Source of the DNA: Caryophanales bacterium
Lineage (GTDB): Bacteria > Bacillota > Bacilli > Exiguobacteriales > Exiguobacteriaceae
NCBI GenBank assembly: GCA_902362975.1
Contig: CABIYO010000045.1
Span: 1-21,495, forward strand
Length of the DNA: 21,495 nucleotides
Reading direction: 5' to 3'
A program made the position numbers and the translations under genes. This document shows positions 1 through 6,952 of this stretch, piece by piece; position 1 is the first letter of the stretch; each line of letters opens with the position of its first letter. Under the pieces are notes generated by a model. It searched no databases and was not told where the DNA came from. It was given only the letters and a program-made list of their open reading frames with translations.

Positions 1-26
1 TTTGTGTCGTAACTTCATTCTACACG

Positions 27-49
27 AGGCCGTCGCTATGGGCTTTTTT
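27..49 (+). terminator. Weak possible terminator of an upstream gene
   Basis: A short hairpin can form between AGGCC (27-31) and GGGCTT (41-45), and a run of six T follows. It would end a + strand gene lying before the window. The stem is short, so this is only a guess. No coding frame in bases 1-160 is convincing. Confidence 0.3.
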
Positions 50-105
50 GCGTTCACGTTCAGGTGTTGCACTTAATTTTATAATTCATCTCTCAAAAAA
101 AGGAA

Positions 106-134
106 TTGACGAGTGAGCGATTCTATGTAAAAAT
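106..134 (+). promoter_or_regulatory. Probable promoter of the mtn leader
   Basis: A good -35 (TTGACG, 106-111) is followed after 17 bases by a poor AT-only -10 (AAAAAT, 129-134), with TG at 126-127 in the extended -10 position. Its place about 20-30 bases before the riboswitch fits, but the -10 is weak. Confidence 0.4.
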
Positions 135-163
135 TCAATTAAATTTCACAACTTCACAACTAT

Positions 164-270
164 TCTTATCAAGAGCAGACGGAGGGACAAGCCCGATGAT
201 GTCGCAGCAACCGACCAGAAATGGCACGGTGCTAATTCTTGCAGCTAACGCTGAGAGATAAGAGTTCATT
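164..270 (+). ncRNA. SAM-I (S-box) riboswitch aptamer
   Basis: The conserved S-box core is visible in order. The closing helix P1 is TCTTATC (164-170) paired with GATAAGA (257-263). The GGAGGGAC...GCCCGATGATG segment follows, then GCAACC, the GGTGCTAATTC block, GCAG and GAGAGATAAGAG. In this family SAM binding stabilises P1 and lets the downstream terminator form, so expression falls when methionine and SAM are plentiful. The 3' strand of P1 and the bases after it (260-270) can instead pair with 280-290 with one mismatch, forming the antiterminator. It precedes the methionine-salvage operon, which fits the known S-box regulon. Confidence 0.95.
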
Positions 271-279
271 GTTTTTTTG

Positions 280-313
280 AATGACCTCTTGTCAAGCCAA
301 GAGGTCATTTTTT
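280..313 (+). terminator. Riboswitch-controlled terminator before mtnW
   Basis: A perfect 12-bp stem pairs AATGACCTCTTG (280-291) with CAAGAGGTCATT (298-309) around a 6-base loop, and is followed by T's to 313. It is the expression platform of the S-box aptamer. Its 5' arm is also the partner of the antiterminator strand 260-270. Confidence 0.9.
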
Positions 314-336
314 GTTTGACCTGAAAGGAGGAACTT

Positions 337-1491
337 ATGGGAATCATCGCTACTTATGAAATCAAACATACCGATCACGTCGAGCGTGTAGCTGAGAAAA
401 TCGCACATGAGCTGACCGTCGGGACATGGACCGAGTTGAACCATCTCGAACAATATCAACTGCAAGCGTTCCGCGGTGAGGTCATCGCCACGTCCCAACA
501 AGAAACGACAAGTCGCTTCTCGATTCGCTACCCGCTACATAACGTGACACCGGACTTTTCGTCCATTCTGACGACGACATTCGGTAAGCTCTCCCTCGAC
601 CCAGGCGTTCAACTTGTCGACCTCTCGCTTCCAGAGGAACTCGCACCGGACTTTCCGGGTGCCGCATTCGGAGTTGAAGGGGTCCGCGACATCCTTCGTG
701 TACACGACCGCCCGCTCGCGATGAGCATCTTCAAAGGCGTCATCGGACGAGACCTTGATTTTTTGGCGACACAACTCCGGGACCAGTTCGCAGGCGGCAT
801 CGACCTCGTCAAAGACGATGAAATTCTATATGACAATCCACTCACCCCGTCGCTCGAACGGGCACGGGTCGGGGCATCGGTCATCCGGGAGCATAAAGAA
901 ACGACCGGTCGCTCCGTTCTATACGCCGTCACGTTGAGCGGACCCGTTTTCACCTTACGCGAGCAGGCGAAGCGATTGATTGAGGCAGGCGCGACCGCAC
1001 TCTTATTCAACGTATATACGTATGGGCTCGACGCGTTGCGCGAACTCGCCAAAGATCCTGAGATTCGCGTCCCGATTTTGGCACATCCCGCTTTTGCCGG
1101 AGCATTGACCGGATCGATTCGTCATTCCCTCCTGTTCGGGAAACTGATTCGCTTGGCCGGGGCGGACTTGACCCTCTTCCCGTCGCCATATGGTTCACTG
1201 TCGACACCGAAAGACGAGGCACAACAGATTCAAACGTACGCGACAGAACCTCATTGGACGAAACCGATTCTGACGGTCCCATCTGCCGGTATCCATCCTG
1301 GACTCGTACCAGATTTGATTCGTGACTTCGGATCAGATGTCGTCATCAATGCGGGTGGTGGGATTCACGCTCACCCGGACGGGGCGAGTGCCGGGGCGAA
1401 GGCATTTCGCCAAGCGATCGATCAAGCAATTGGTAAGACGAGCGAGACCGATGCGTTATCGACTGCTTTAGATGCGTGGGGTGCACGATGA
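337..1491 (+). CDS. mtnW: 2,3-diketo-5-methylthiopentyl-1-phosphate enolase (RuBisCO-like protein)
   Basis: This RuBisCO-like protein (form IV) acts in the methionine-salvage pathway. It enolises 2,3-diketo-5-methylthiopentyl-1-phosphate to the 2-hydroxy-3-keto-phosphate that MtnX then dephosphorylates. The RuBisCO family motif GGIDLVKDDE is visible around residues 153-162. By family knowledge its Lys (about 159) is carbamylated, and the following Asp and Glu bind Mg. The start has a strong AAAGGAGG seven bases upstream. At 384 residues it is somewhat shorter than the roughly 410 usual for the family. Its stop overlaps the mtnX start (ATGA), indicating translational coupling. It is the first gene after the S-box riboswitch. 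Confidence 0.95.
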   Translation: MGIIATYEIKHTDHVERVAEKIAHELTVGTWTELNHLEQYQLQAFRGEVIATSQQETTSRFSIRYPLHNVTPDFSSILTTTFGKLSLDPGVQLVDLSLPEELAPDFPGAAFGVEGVRDILRVHDRPLAMSIFKGVIGRDLDFLATQLRDQFAGGIDLVKDDEILYDNPLTPSLERARVGASVIREHKETTGRSVLYAVTLSGPVFTLREQAKRLIEAGATALLFNVYTYGLDALRELAKDPEIRVPILAHPAFAGALTGSIRHSLLFGKLIRLAGADLTLFPSPYGSLSTPKDEAQQIQTYATEPHWTKPILTVPSAGIHPGLVPDLIRDFGSDVVINAGGGIHAHPDGASAGAKAFRQAIDQAIGKTSETDALSTALDAWGAR

Positions 1492-2138
1492 GTACGCACG
1501 TCATCTGTGATTTCGACGGGACCATCACGGAAGAAGATAACATCATCGCATTGATGCGACGTTTCGCCCCACCTGAATGGGTCGAACTTAAAGATGGTGT
1601 GTTGAACCAAACGCTCTCCATTCGCGAAGGCGTCGGTCAGATGTTCAGCTTGCTCCCAAGTAACCAGCAAGAGCGGTATCGTGAGTTTCTTCAGTCGACC
1701 ATCATGCTTCGAGCTGGGTTTGTCGAGTTTTTACAGGAGACACAGTCATGCGGCTTTCGATTTGATGTCGTCAGTGGGGGCATGGACTTTTTCGTCCATC
1801 CGATTCTAGAAGGTTACGTCGCACCGGAACACATCTACTGCAATCATGTTGATTTCTCTGGAGAGACGGCACACGTCACCTGGCCTCATACATGCGATGT
1901 CCATTGTTCGAACGATTGTGGATGCTGCAAGCCGACGATTGCTCGACAGATTGTCTCACCTACCGACACGATGATTGTCATCGGGGACTCCGTCACCGAC
2001 TTTGAAATCGCCAAACGTGCCGACGTCGTGTATGCACGGGGGCAATTGATTTCGCTATGTGAGGCGGAAGGAATTCGACATATTCCGTTCGAGACATTCT
2101 ACGATATCTCAGCTCATATGAAAGGAGTGAACGTATGA
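1488..2138 (+). CDS. mtnX: 2-hydroxy-3-keto-5-methylthiopentenyl-1-phosphate phosphatase
   Basis: A HAD-superfamily phosphatase of methionine salvage, it removes phosphate from the MtnW product to give the acireductone used by MtnD. HAD motif I is DFDGTIT (nucleophile and acid Asp at residues 8 and 10). Motif II lies in VVSGGMDFF, and motif IV/III-type residues lie in [14 protein letters not shown] near the C-terminus. A cysteine-rich stretch ([12 protein letters not shown]) lies just before it. The reading frame is open four codons earlier, but I chose ATG 1488 because it overlaps the mtnW stop as ATGA and gives the family-typical N-terminus. It is 216 residues long, normal for the family. 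The end overlaps mtnB by four bases. Confidence 0.93.
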   Translation: MSTHVICDFDGTITEEDNIIALMRRFAPPEWVELKDGVLNQTLSIREGVGQMFSLLPSNQQERYREFLQSTIMLRAGFVEFLQETQSCGFRFDVVSGGMDFFVHPILEGYVAPEHIYCNHVDFSGETAHVTWPHTCDVHCSNDCGCCKPTIARQIVSPTDTMIVIGDSVTDFEIAKRADVVYARGQLISLCEAEGIRHIPFETFYDISAHMKGVNV

Positions 2139-2752
2139 CTGTGCAAGAACGGTGGGGAGAACTTGCCGACATTAAAGACGAGCTCGCCGCACGGGACTGG
2201 TTCCCCGGGACGAGCGGGAACCTGGCGATCCGAGTATCAAATGACCCATTGACATTCCTTGTGACGGCAAGCGGTCGTGATAAACGAAAGCGCACCGATG
2301 AAGACTTCGTCCTCGTTGATGCGACCGGTCAATTGATTGGAGAACAGTCAGGCAAACCGTCCGCGGAAACGTTGCTACATGTCGATATCTTTAACAACTC
2401 GAACGCAACCTGTTCGCTTCATGTGCATACGGTCGACAATAACGTCATCTCGGAACTGTATGCAGCACAAGGCCATGTGACATTCAAAGGTCAAGAAATC
2501 ATCAAGGCGCTCGGCTATTGGGAAGAGACGGCAAGTGTCCGAATCCCCATTATCGAAAATCACGCGGATATCCCGACGCTCGCCCGTATATTTGCACCAC
2601 ATGTCACAAGCGATGCAGGTGCCGTCCTCATTCGGAACCACGGAATCACCGTTTGGGGCGAGACGCCAGCTGCGGCAAAACGTTATTTAGAAGCATATGA
2701 ATTTTTGTTCAGCTATTCATTAAAATTACGCGCCTTAGGCGTCCATTCATAA
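2135..2752 (+). CDS. mtnB: Methylthioribulose-1-phosphate dehydratase
   Basis: A class II aldolase-fold zinc enzyme, it dehydrates 5-methylthioribulose-1-phosphate to the diketo compound that MtnW uses. The zinc ligands are in LHVHTVDNN (His 96 and 98) and RNHGITVWG (His 169). The N-terminal [10 protein letters not shown] motif binds phosphate in this family, and Glu 78 in KPSAETLLH is the likely acid/base. The start ATG overlaps the mtnX stop and is preceded by AAAGGAGTG. It is 205 residues long, a normal size. mtnD follows after 13 bases with its own AAGGAGGA site. Confidence 0.94.
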   Translation: MTVQERWGELADIKDELAARDWFPGTSGNLAIRVSNDPLTFLVTASGRDKRKRTDEDFVLVDATGQLIGEQSGKPSAETLLHVDIFNNSNATCSLHVHTVDNNVISELYAAQGHVTFKGQEIIKALGYWEETASVRIPIIENHADIPTLARIFAPHVTSDAGAVLIRNHGITVWGETPAAAKRYLEAYEFLFSYSLKLRALGVHS

Positions 2753-2765
2753 GGAGGAATTCAAC

Positions 2766-3299
2766 ATGGCAACGATTTATTTCCAACAAACCGAAGAACG
2801 CGTCAGCGACCAACAAGAGGTACGTGCCTTTTTAGAATCACGAGACATCCTTTACGAAGCATGGGACATCGCGAAGTTACCGGCTTCTCTTCAGGAAAAT
2901 TACCAACTGACAGACGAAGACAAAGAAGCCATCTTGGCGACGTTCCGTGACGAGATTCAAGATGTATCAGCACGACGTGGCTACAAGACGGCTGACGTCA
3001 TCTCACTATCCGATGCGACACCGAATTTAGATGAACTGCTCGTCAACTTCCAAAAAGAGCATCATCATACAGATGACGAGGTTCGTTTCATCGTCAGTGG
3101 TCACGGCATCTTTGCGATTGACGATGCAGAACGCGGATACTTCAATATCGAGCTCAATCCAGGTGATCTCATCTCCGTGCCGGTCAACACACGTCATTAC
3201 TTCACGTTACAAGAAGACCGCCAAGTCGTCGCCGTTCGTATTTTCGTAACGACTGAGGGCTGGGTGCCGATTTACGAAAAAGAGAATGTACAGGCATAA
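2766..3299 (+). CDS. mtnD: Acireductone dioxygenase
   Basis: A cupin metalloenzyme, it oxidises the acireductone made by MtnX. With Fe(II) it gives the keto-acid precursor of methionine plus formate; with Ni(II) it gives an off-pathway product including CO. The ARD metal-binding motif is clear: His 99, His 101 and Glu 105 in EHHHTDDE, plus His 144 in NTRHYF. It is 177 residues long, typical of the family. A strong AAGGAGG lies upstream of the ATG. It is the last gene of the riboswitch-controlled mtnWXBD operon and is followed immediately by a hairpin terminator. The final transaminase and early-pathway genes (mtnA, mtnK, mtnE, mtnN) are not in this window. Confidence 0.95.
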   Translation: MATIYFQQTEERVSDQQEVRAFLESRDILYEAWDIAKLPASLQENYQLTDEDKEAILATFRDEIQDVSARRGYKTADVISLSDATPNLDELLVNFQKEHHHTDDEVRFIVSGHGIFAIDDAERGYFNIELNPGDLISVPVNTRHYFTLQEDRQVVAVRIFVTTEGWVPIYEKENVQA

Positions 3300-3300
3300 G

Positions 3301-3340
3301 AAAAACGGACAGGTGCGTCATGCATCTGTCCGTTGCTTTG
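3301..3340. terminator. Bidirectional terminator after mtnD
   Basis: A 12-bp stem (3305-3316 with 3322-3333, one G-U pair) encloses a 5-base loop. On the + strand the T tract after it is weak. On the - strand it is followed by five T's. It can therefore end mtnD and also any - strand transcript coming from 3540, and it is arguably the better terminator for the latter. Confidence 0.75.
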
Positions 3341-3539
3341 GATTGTGTAAAGACCGTTCACCCAATCGCTCTTTTGCCGAATCTCTCCCTTTACCCACAT
3401 CCATCACACCAAGCGCTTTACCGAGGTCGCGATTTGGCAGATTGACATACATCGTCTCGATGGCTTTATACGTCTCCAGTCGTTTCCGTAGCAATCGTTC
3501 ATAAAGATAGTATCTATTTGATATATTCTTCCTCGTATC
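3318..3539 (-). pseudogene. Possible remnant or small unrecognised gene
   Basis: One - strand frame stays open from a TGA at 3540-3542 to a TGA at 3318-3320. It has coding-like codon use, with many GAG, ATC, GTC and AAA codons, and a charged, plausible protein. The segment from the only internal ATG (3452) begins MYVNLPNRDLGKALGV and would give 44 residues. No ATG, GTG or TTG start sits behind a good ribosome site; the GAGGAAG at about 3530 has no usable start after it. It ends inside a terminator with a - strand T tract. I do not recognise the protein. It could be the 3' end of a decayed gene, a short gene with an unusual start, or chance. Confidence 0.3.
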
Positions 3540-3550
3540 TCAGAAATGAA

Positions 3551-3588
3551 AATAAAAAAAGCGTACTTCTCGTGAGAAGATACGCTTT
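3551..3588 (-). terminator. Terminator of the TerC-family gene
   Basis: AAAGCGTA (3558-3565) pairs with TACGCTTT (3581-3588), extended by CTTCT with AGAAG around a 4-base loop and one bulged base. A - strand T run lies across 3554-3560. It sits a few bases past the TerC-family stop codon. Confidence 0.88.
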
Positions 3589-3594
3589 CGGAGA

Positions 3595-4452
3595 TTATGC
3601 TTGTTTTGCTGTTGGTTTTGCTGTTGGTTTCGATGAGAACCAGCCCCATGTCGCAATCCCGATCATGACCGACCAGAAAAAGATGGTCCAAGCTGTCGAG
3701 TGGACGAACCCGTCTGGGAGTCCCATGTATTCGAATGGTGTTCCGGCAATCAATTCCTTGAAACCAGGGTGTTCAAGTACGAGCACCGTCAACTTGACCC
3801 CTACCCAACCGACGATGATGAAAGCGGCCGTTTCCAATGTCGGACGCTGATGAAGCAACTTGACGAAAATCCGAGCCGCGAATCGCATCAAGACGACCCC
3901 GATGAGTCCACCTGTCAAGACAACGACGAACTGACCCGAGTCAATCCCACCGATTTCACCTAGACCGAGTGGAGGCAAGCTGACCGCAAGCGCGACGGCT
4001 GCCAAGATGGAATCGACTGCAAAAGCGATGTCTGCAAACTCTACTTTTGCGACAGTGAGCCAAAATTCTTTTTTCGATACCGGCTTTTCTCTGACAGCCA
4101 TTTTTTCCTTGGCTTCAGCCGCCAACTCCTGTTTCGGCTCCATCTGTTTCGGCTCCATCTTTCTCGCCTTATAGGTCATATACAGGTGACGCGCACTCAT
4201 CCCGATTAAGTAAAGCGCACCGAGTGCCTGTACTTGCCATACGTTGATCAAGAACGAGATTAAGAACAATGCGATAAATCGGAAGACGAACGCTCCTAAG
4301 AGTCCATAAAACAATGCCTTCTTCTGCTCTGTGCGCGGCAAATGCTTGACCATGACGGCCAAGACGAGCGCGTTGTCTGCAGATAGCAACCCTTCCAAAC
4401 CGACGAGTACGACGACGATCCAGGCATACTGCAAGACTAACTGCCAATCCAT
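3595..4452 (-). CDS. TerC-family integral membrane protein
   Basis: This is a multi-spanning inner-membrane protein of the TerC/YkoY/YceF family. The two family signature motifs are present: EGLLSADNALV in the first membrane segment (acidic residues at 20 and 26) and EFADIAFAVDSI near residues 138-149. Around seven hydrophobic segments are visible, with a charged cytoplasmic loop at about residues 96-128. Bacillus relatives have been linked to manganese export, including during secretion of metalloproteins; that role is only a family inference here. I chose the start at 4452 because AAAGGAG lies at the right distance and the N-terminus matches the family; upstream in-frame codons give a non-family extension. 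No yybP-ykoY manganese riboswitch was seen upstream. The loop contains a repeated MEPKQ and the tail a repeated KPTA. Confidence 0.87.
   Translation of the reverse strand: MDWQLVLQYAWIVVVLVGLEGLLSADNALVLAVMVKHLPRTEQKKALFYGLLGAFVFRFIALFLISFLINVWQVQALGALYLIGMSARHLYMTYKARKMEPKQMEPKQELAAEAKEKMAVREKPVSKKEFWLTVAKVEFADIAFAVDSILAAVALAVSLPPLGLGEIGGIDSGQFVVVLTGGLIGVVLMRFAARIFVKLLHQRPTLETAAFIIVGWVGVKLTVLVLEHPGFKELIAGTPFEYMGLPDGFVHSTAWTIFFWSVMIGIATWGWFSSKPTAKPTAKQA
4129..4158 (-). repeat. 15-bp tandem repeat inside the TerC-family gene
   Basis: CTGTTTCGGCTCCAT (+ strand) occurs twice back to back, at 4129-4143 and 4144-4158. It encodes the doubled MEPKQ in the cytoplasmic loop. It is in frame and probably reflects slippage or a small duplication. 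Confidence 0.9.
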
Positions 4453-4521
4453 AAAAACATCTCCTTTTTCTTTCAATTCCTTCATATTTAATAGTGATCT
4501 ATTTTTTAAGTTCACAGGACC

Positions 4522-4550
4522 AGTTTATTCCCGTTCACAAAGTAAATCAA
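4522..4550 (-). promoter_or_regulatory. Probable promoter of the TerC-family gene
   Basis: On the - strand, TTGATT (4550-4545) and TAAACT (4527-4522) are separated by 17 bases. This gives a leader of about 65 bases before the start at 4452. The match is moderate. Confidence 0.5.
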
Positions 4551-4642
4551 TCCTCTTTCTTCAATATCTGAAGGATTTTTTGCGATTGCATATTGAAAAC
4601 ATGTTATGAGAGCAAAATCATACCCGTTCAGTCATCATTTCG

Positions 4643-4651
4643 TGATAAAAT
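4643..4651 (+). promoter_or_regulatory. Extended -10 promoter of folE2
   Basis: TGATAAAAT is an extended -10 (TGN plus TAAAAT at 4646-4651). No good -35 is visible at 17 bases. No clear Zur-type inverted repeat was found, although Zur controls folE2 in B. subtilis. Confidence 0.5.
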
Positions 4652-4704
4652 CCTAACAAGAACGAGTGGTGCTTTAATCCGCTCGAAAAAAGGAGAATCC
4701 GATT

Positions 4705-5616
4705 ATGTCTACAAGCCATGTCGCTTTACCTACTAAAGCAGAACGACATAAATTGTTCGGGTCGGTCCCACCGATTAAAGGAACAAAGCCGACCGAGAAA
4801 GAACAAATGGTCGATTTACAAAATACACCGAAAAACTTCCTATTTGCCCTCGACAGTGTCGGCATCTCAAACGTGAAGCATCCTGTGAACATCGAGACGC
4901 CAGATGGGATTCAGTCAACGGTCGCTACATTCGAATTGACGACTTCGCTCGTCCAAGACCGTAAAGGGATTAACATGTCTCGTTTGACAGAACAGCTCGA
5001 TGCGTACCATCAACAAGGGTGGACGGTATCAAACCGTTCGTTAATCGAATTCGCACAGGAGCTCGCCGAGCGGATGGAACAAACAGAAGGTCAATTGACA
5101 ATCCGTTACCCATGGTTCTTCACACGTAAAGCACCTGCGACAGGTCTTAGCGGTTTGATGAACGCGGACGTCATGCACCGTGTGACATATAACCTTGAAA
5201 CGGGCGTCGCAAACGTGACGGTCGGTCTCGTCATCAACGTCACGACACTTTGCCCATGCTCAAAAGAAATCAGTGAGTACAGCGCCCATAACCAACGTGG
5301 GTACATCACAATCGAAGCCGGTCTTGACGAGACATCGATGGATGGATTCGATTGGCGTGCAGCCCTTCTCGATGCAGCGGAGTCGAACGCCTCAGCACCA
5401 CTTCACCCTATCCTCAAGCGTCCGGATGAGAAACGTGCGACTGAAATCGCATACGAAAACCCACGTTTCGTCGAAGACATGGTCCGCTTGATCGCGGCTG
5501 ACTTGTACGAGATGAAACAAGTCGTGAACTTCTTCGTCGAATGCCGTAACGAAGAGTCGATTCACCAACACGACGCGATTGCATCGATCACATTCGATAA
5601 GCGTCAAGACGCATAA
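4705..5616 (+). CDS. folE2: GTP cyclohydrolase IB (FolE2-type)
   Basis: This cytosolic enzyme converts GTP to 7,8-dihydroneopterin triphosphate, the first step of folate (and queuosine) synthesis. It belongs to the FolE2 family, which can use metals other than zinc. Family landmarks are FALDSVGISNVKHPV near residues 47-61, DRKGINMSR at 85-93, and TTLCPCSKEISEYSAHNQRG at 181-199, which carries the active-site cysteine region. It is 303 residues long, normal for the family. AAAGGAG lies nine bases before the ATG. It stands alone, with divergent TerC upstream and a shared bidirectional terminator downstream. In B. subtilis this paralogue is induced by zinc limitation; nothing in the upstream sequence proves that here. 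Confidence 0.94.
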   Translation: MSTSHVALPTKAERHKLFGSVPPIKGTKPTEKEQMVDLQNTPKNFLFALDSVGISNVKHPVNIETPDGIQSTVATFELTTSLVQDRKGINMSRLTEQLDAYHQQGWTVSNRSLIEFAQELAERMEQTEGQLTIRYPWFFTRKAPATGLSGLMNADVMHRVTYNLETGVANVTVGLVINVTTLCPCSKEISEYSAHNQRGYITIEAGLDETSMDGFDWRAALLDAAESNASAPLHPILKRPDEKRATEIAYENPRFVEDMVRLIAADLYEMKQVVNFFVECRNEESIHQHDAIASITFDKRQDA

Positions 5617-5656
5617 AAAATGCGGAACCTCTGTTAAAGAAGGTTCCGCATTTTTT
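5615..5656. terminator. Strong bidirectional terminator between folE2 and the rhodanese cluster
   Basis: A 16-bp inverted repeat pairs 5615-5630 with 5641-5656. Each arm ends in six A or T bases, so it has a T tract in both directions. It serves folE2 on the + strand and the small membrane-protein gene on the - strand, whose stop codon overlaps its edge. Confidence 0.93.
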
Positions 5657-5819
5657 ATAGACTTGTCACGAGTTCAATCGTCAATAGGATGATGATGAGC
5701 ATCACCCACACTGCCCAGACGAGTCGCCACTTCTCCCAGTCAAATCGCTTCATCACTGCATAGACCGTGAGGTAGAGCGCAACGAGAAGCGGTACGACGA
5801 CCCAAGGATTCTCTAGCAT
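5655..5819 (-). CDS. Small two-segment membrane protein, unknown function
   Basis: This encodes 54 residues starting MLENPW. Two hydrophobic segments (about residues 5-22 and 32-52) are joined by a short, charged, tryptophan-rich loop (KRFDWEKWRLVWAVW). The frame is open further upstream, but I chose ATG 5819 because it shares its A with the stop codon of the rhodanese gene (TGATG) and has GAGGCG just before it. This implies translation coupled to the rhodanese. I do not recognise a family. It is the last gene of the - strand cluster. Confidence 0.7.
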   Translation of the reverse strand: MLENPWVVVPLLVALYLTVYAVMKRFDWEKWRLVWAVWVMLIIILLTIELVTSL

Positions 5820-6118
5820 CACGCCTCGATGTCGCCGTCCCAAGCGAGCATTCCGCCGTCGACATTGACGACTTTATAACCTTGCGACTCTAAGTAATCA
5901 CACGCCGTCTGGCTCCGTCCACCTGAACGACAGATGACGTGATAGACATTATCTTGTGCCAACTTTTCTGTCACTTGTGGGAATTCCGATAATGGATAGA
6001 GTGGTACGTTCGGGATATGCCCTGCCTCATATTCATCTTGCTCGCGCACATCGATGATATGGAGAGACTCCCCGTTCTCTAATTTTTCTCTTAATTCTGT
6101 CGCATGGATGCTTTGCAT
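5819..6118 (-). CDS. Single-domain rhodanese-like sulfurtransferase
   Basis: This is a 99-residue, one-domain rhodanese that probably carries or transfers sulfane sulfur in the cytoplasm. The family features are IIDVREQDEYEAGHIP (residues 21-36) and the active-site loop CRSGGRS with the catalytic Cys at about 63, followed by DYLESQGYKVVNVDGGMLAW. I chose ATG 6118 because AAAGGGGA lies eight bases before it and the protein then starts at the usual position; another ATG six codons earlier has no comparable site. It lies 38 bases after an uncharacterised gene and overlaps the small membrane-protein gene downstream. The physiological substrate cannot be deduced. Confidence 0.88.
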   Translation of the reverse strand: MQSIHATELREKLENGESLHIIDVREQDEYEAGHIPNVPLYPLSEFPQVTEKLAQDNVYHVICRSGGRSQTACDYLESQGYKVVNVDGGMLAWDGDIEA

Positions 6119-6156
6119 ACATAGTTCCCCTTTCAATCATGGATTCCTCTTTTAGT

Positions 6157-6876
6157 TTACCTCAGGTTATGCTCCGACAAACTCCAGTTGATGGTCGTCT
6201 CAGCGTCACAATAGAACCCTTCGAGCTCGCACTGCTCGACCATTCGCTCAATCCACTTCCGACTGCCACAAAACAACGTGAAATAGCTATCCCAAGGTGG
6301 TACGATGAGCCACTCATGATGGTAACCGAAAAACGTCCGATGTTGCATGCCCCACGTATCAGCAGCGAGCGTCTCACTGAGATGGATGAGCTGCCGTTCC
6401 GTACAAAATTCGTCCCCGGTCCAGATCCATCCTTCTCCCATCTCCAAGAGTACACGCAACACTTGATTCTTTTGTAGATTCGACAATTCCCCTTCACCTG
6501 GTGGAAGCACATTCTCACGTTCGCCATATTCGATGATACGATTCGCCCCTGCTCGATCTTCGACATGTGGCTTTAGCGCCCTAATCATCGTTCGGAGCGC
6601 ACGATCGATACGGCTCACGTCACGAAAACCTAGTCTTCGCCTCATCTCTTCCCATGTAACGGCCTGAAATTGCTGTTCGACCTCGTTTTTGTCCAAATCG
6701 GCATAACGATCAACCGCGGCGGAGTGATCTATCGGAGCAAGGAATGGATGAAACGCGATGAAGACCGTTTCAAATACCCCTTCATAATACGTCTTAATTG
6801 GGTAGTCATCCCCACCACCAAACATGGCGTAACGATGTCCTTCAGGTAACAAAACGCTCTCATCTAGTTCGTCCAT
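6157..6876 (-). CDS. Uncharacterised protein, possibly DUF2711-like
   Basis: This 239-residue soluble protein has no signal peptide or membrane segment. It starts MDELDESVLLPEGHRY. Notable parts are VFIAFHPFLAP near residue 40, a helical stretch VTWEEMRRRLGF followed by RIDRALRTMIRALK, and a C-terminal aromatic region with GEGWIWTGDEFCTERQL and YHHEWLIVPPWDSYFTLFCG. The pattern reminds me of the Bacillus DUF2711 family, but I could not confirm this. AAAGGAGTG lies five bases before the ATG. It follows the pta terminator and probably heads the cluster with the rhodanese and small membrane gene; no clear promoter was seen in the 76-base gap. Confidence 0.75.
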   Translation of the reverse strand: MDELDESVLLPEGHRYAMFGGGDDYPIKTYYEGVFETVFIAFHPFLAPIDHSAAVDRYADLDKNEVEQQFQAVTWEEMRRRLGFRDVSRIDRALRTMIRALKPHVEDRAGANRIIEYGERENVLPPGEGELSNLQKNQVLRVLLEMGEGWIWTGDEFCTERQLIHLSETLAADTWGMQHRTFFGYHHEWLIVPPWDSYFTLFCGSRKWIERMVEQCELEGFYCDAETTINWSLSEHNLR

Positions 6877-6915
6877 TTCAACACTCCTTTCTTGAATAGT
6901 TTATAACGGACCATC

Positions 6916-6946
6916 AAAAAAAGCACCCTTCTCTAAGAAGGATGCT
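6916..6946 (-). terminator. pta terminator
   Basis: AGCACCCTTCT (6922-6932) pairs with AGAAGGATGCT (6936-6946) with one mismatch, and seven T's follow on the - strand. It sits six bases past the pta stop. Confidence 0.9.
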
Positions 6947-6952
6947 CCGGAC

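Noticed and set aside
1..115. Short open frames at the left edge as the tail of an upstream gene
   Set aside because: Neither strand gives a recognisable protein, and no ribosome site or family motif supports them.
4453..4704. yybP-ykoY manganese riboswitch before the TerC-family gene, or a Zur box before folE2
   Set aside because: I looked for the conserved cores and the inverted repeat and found neither.
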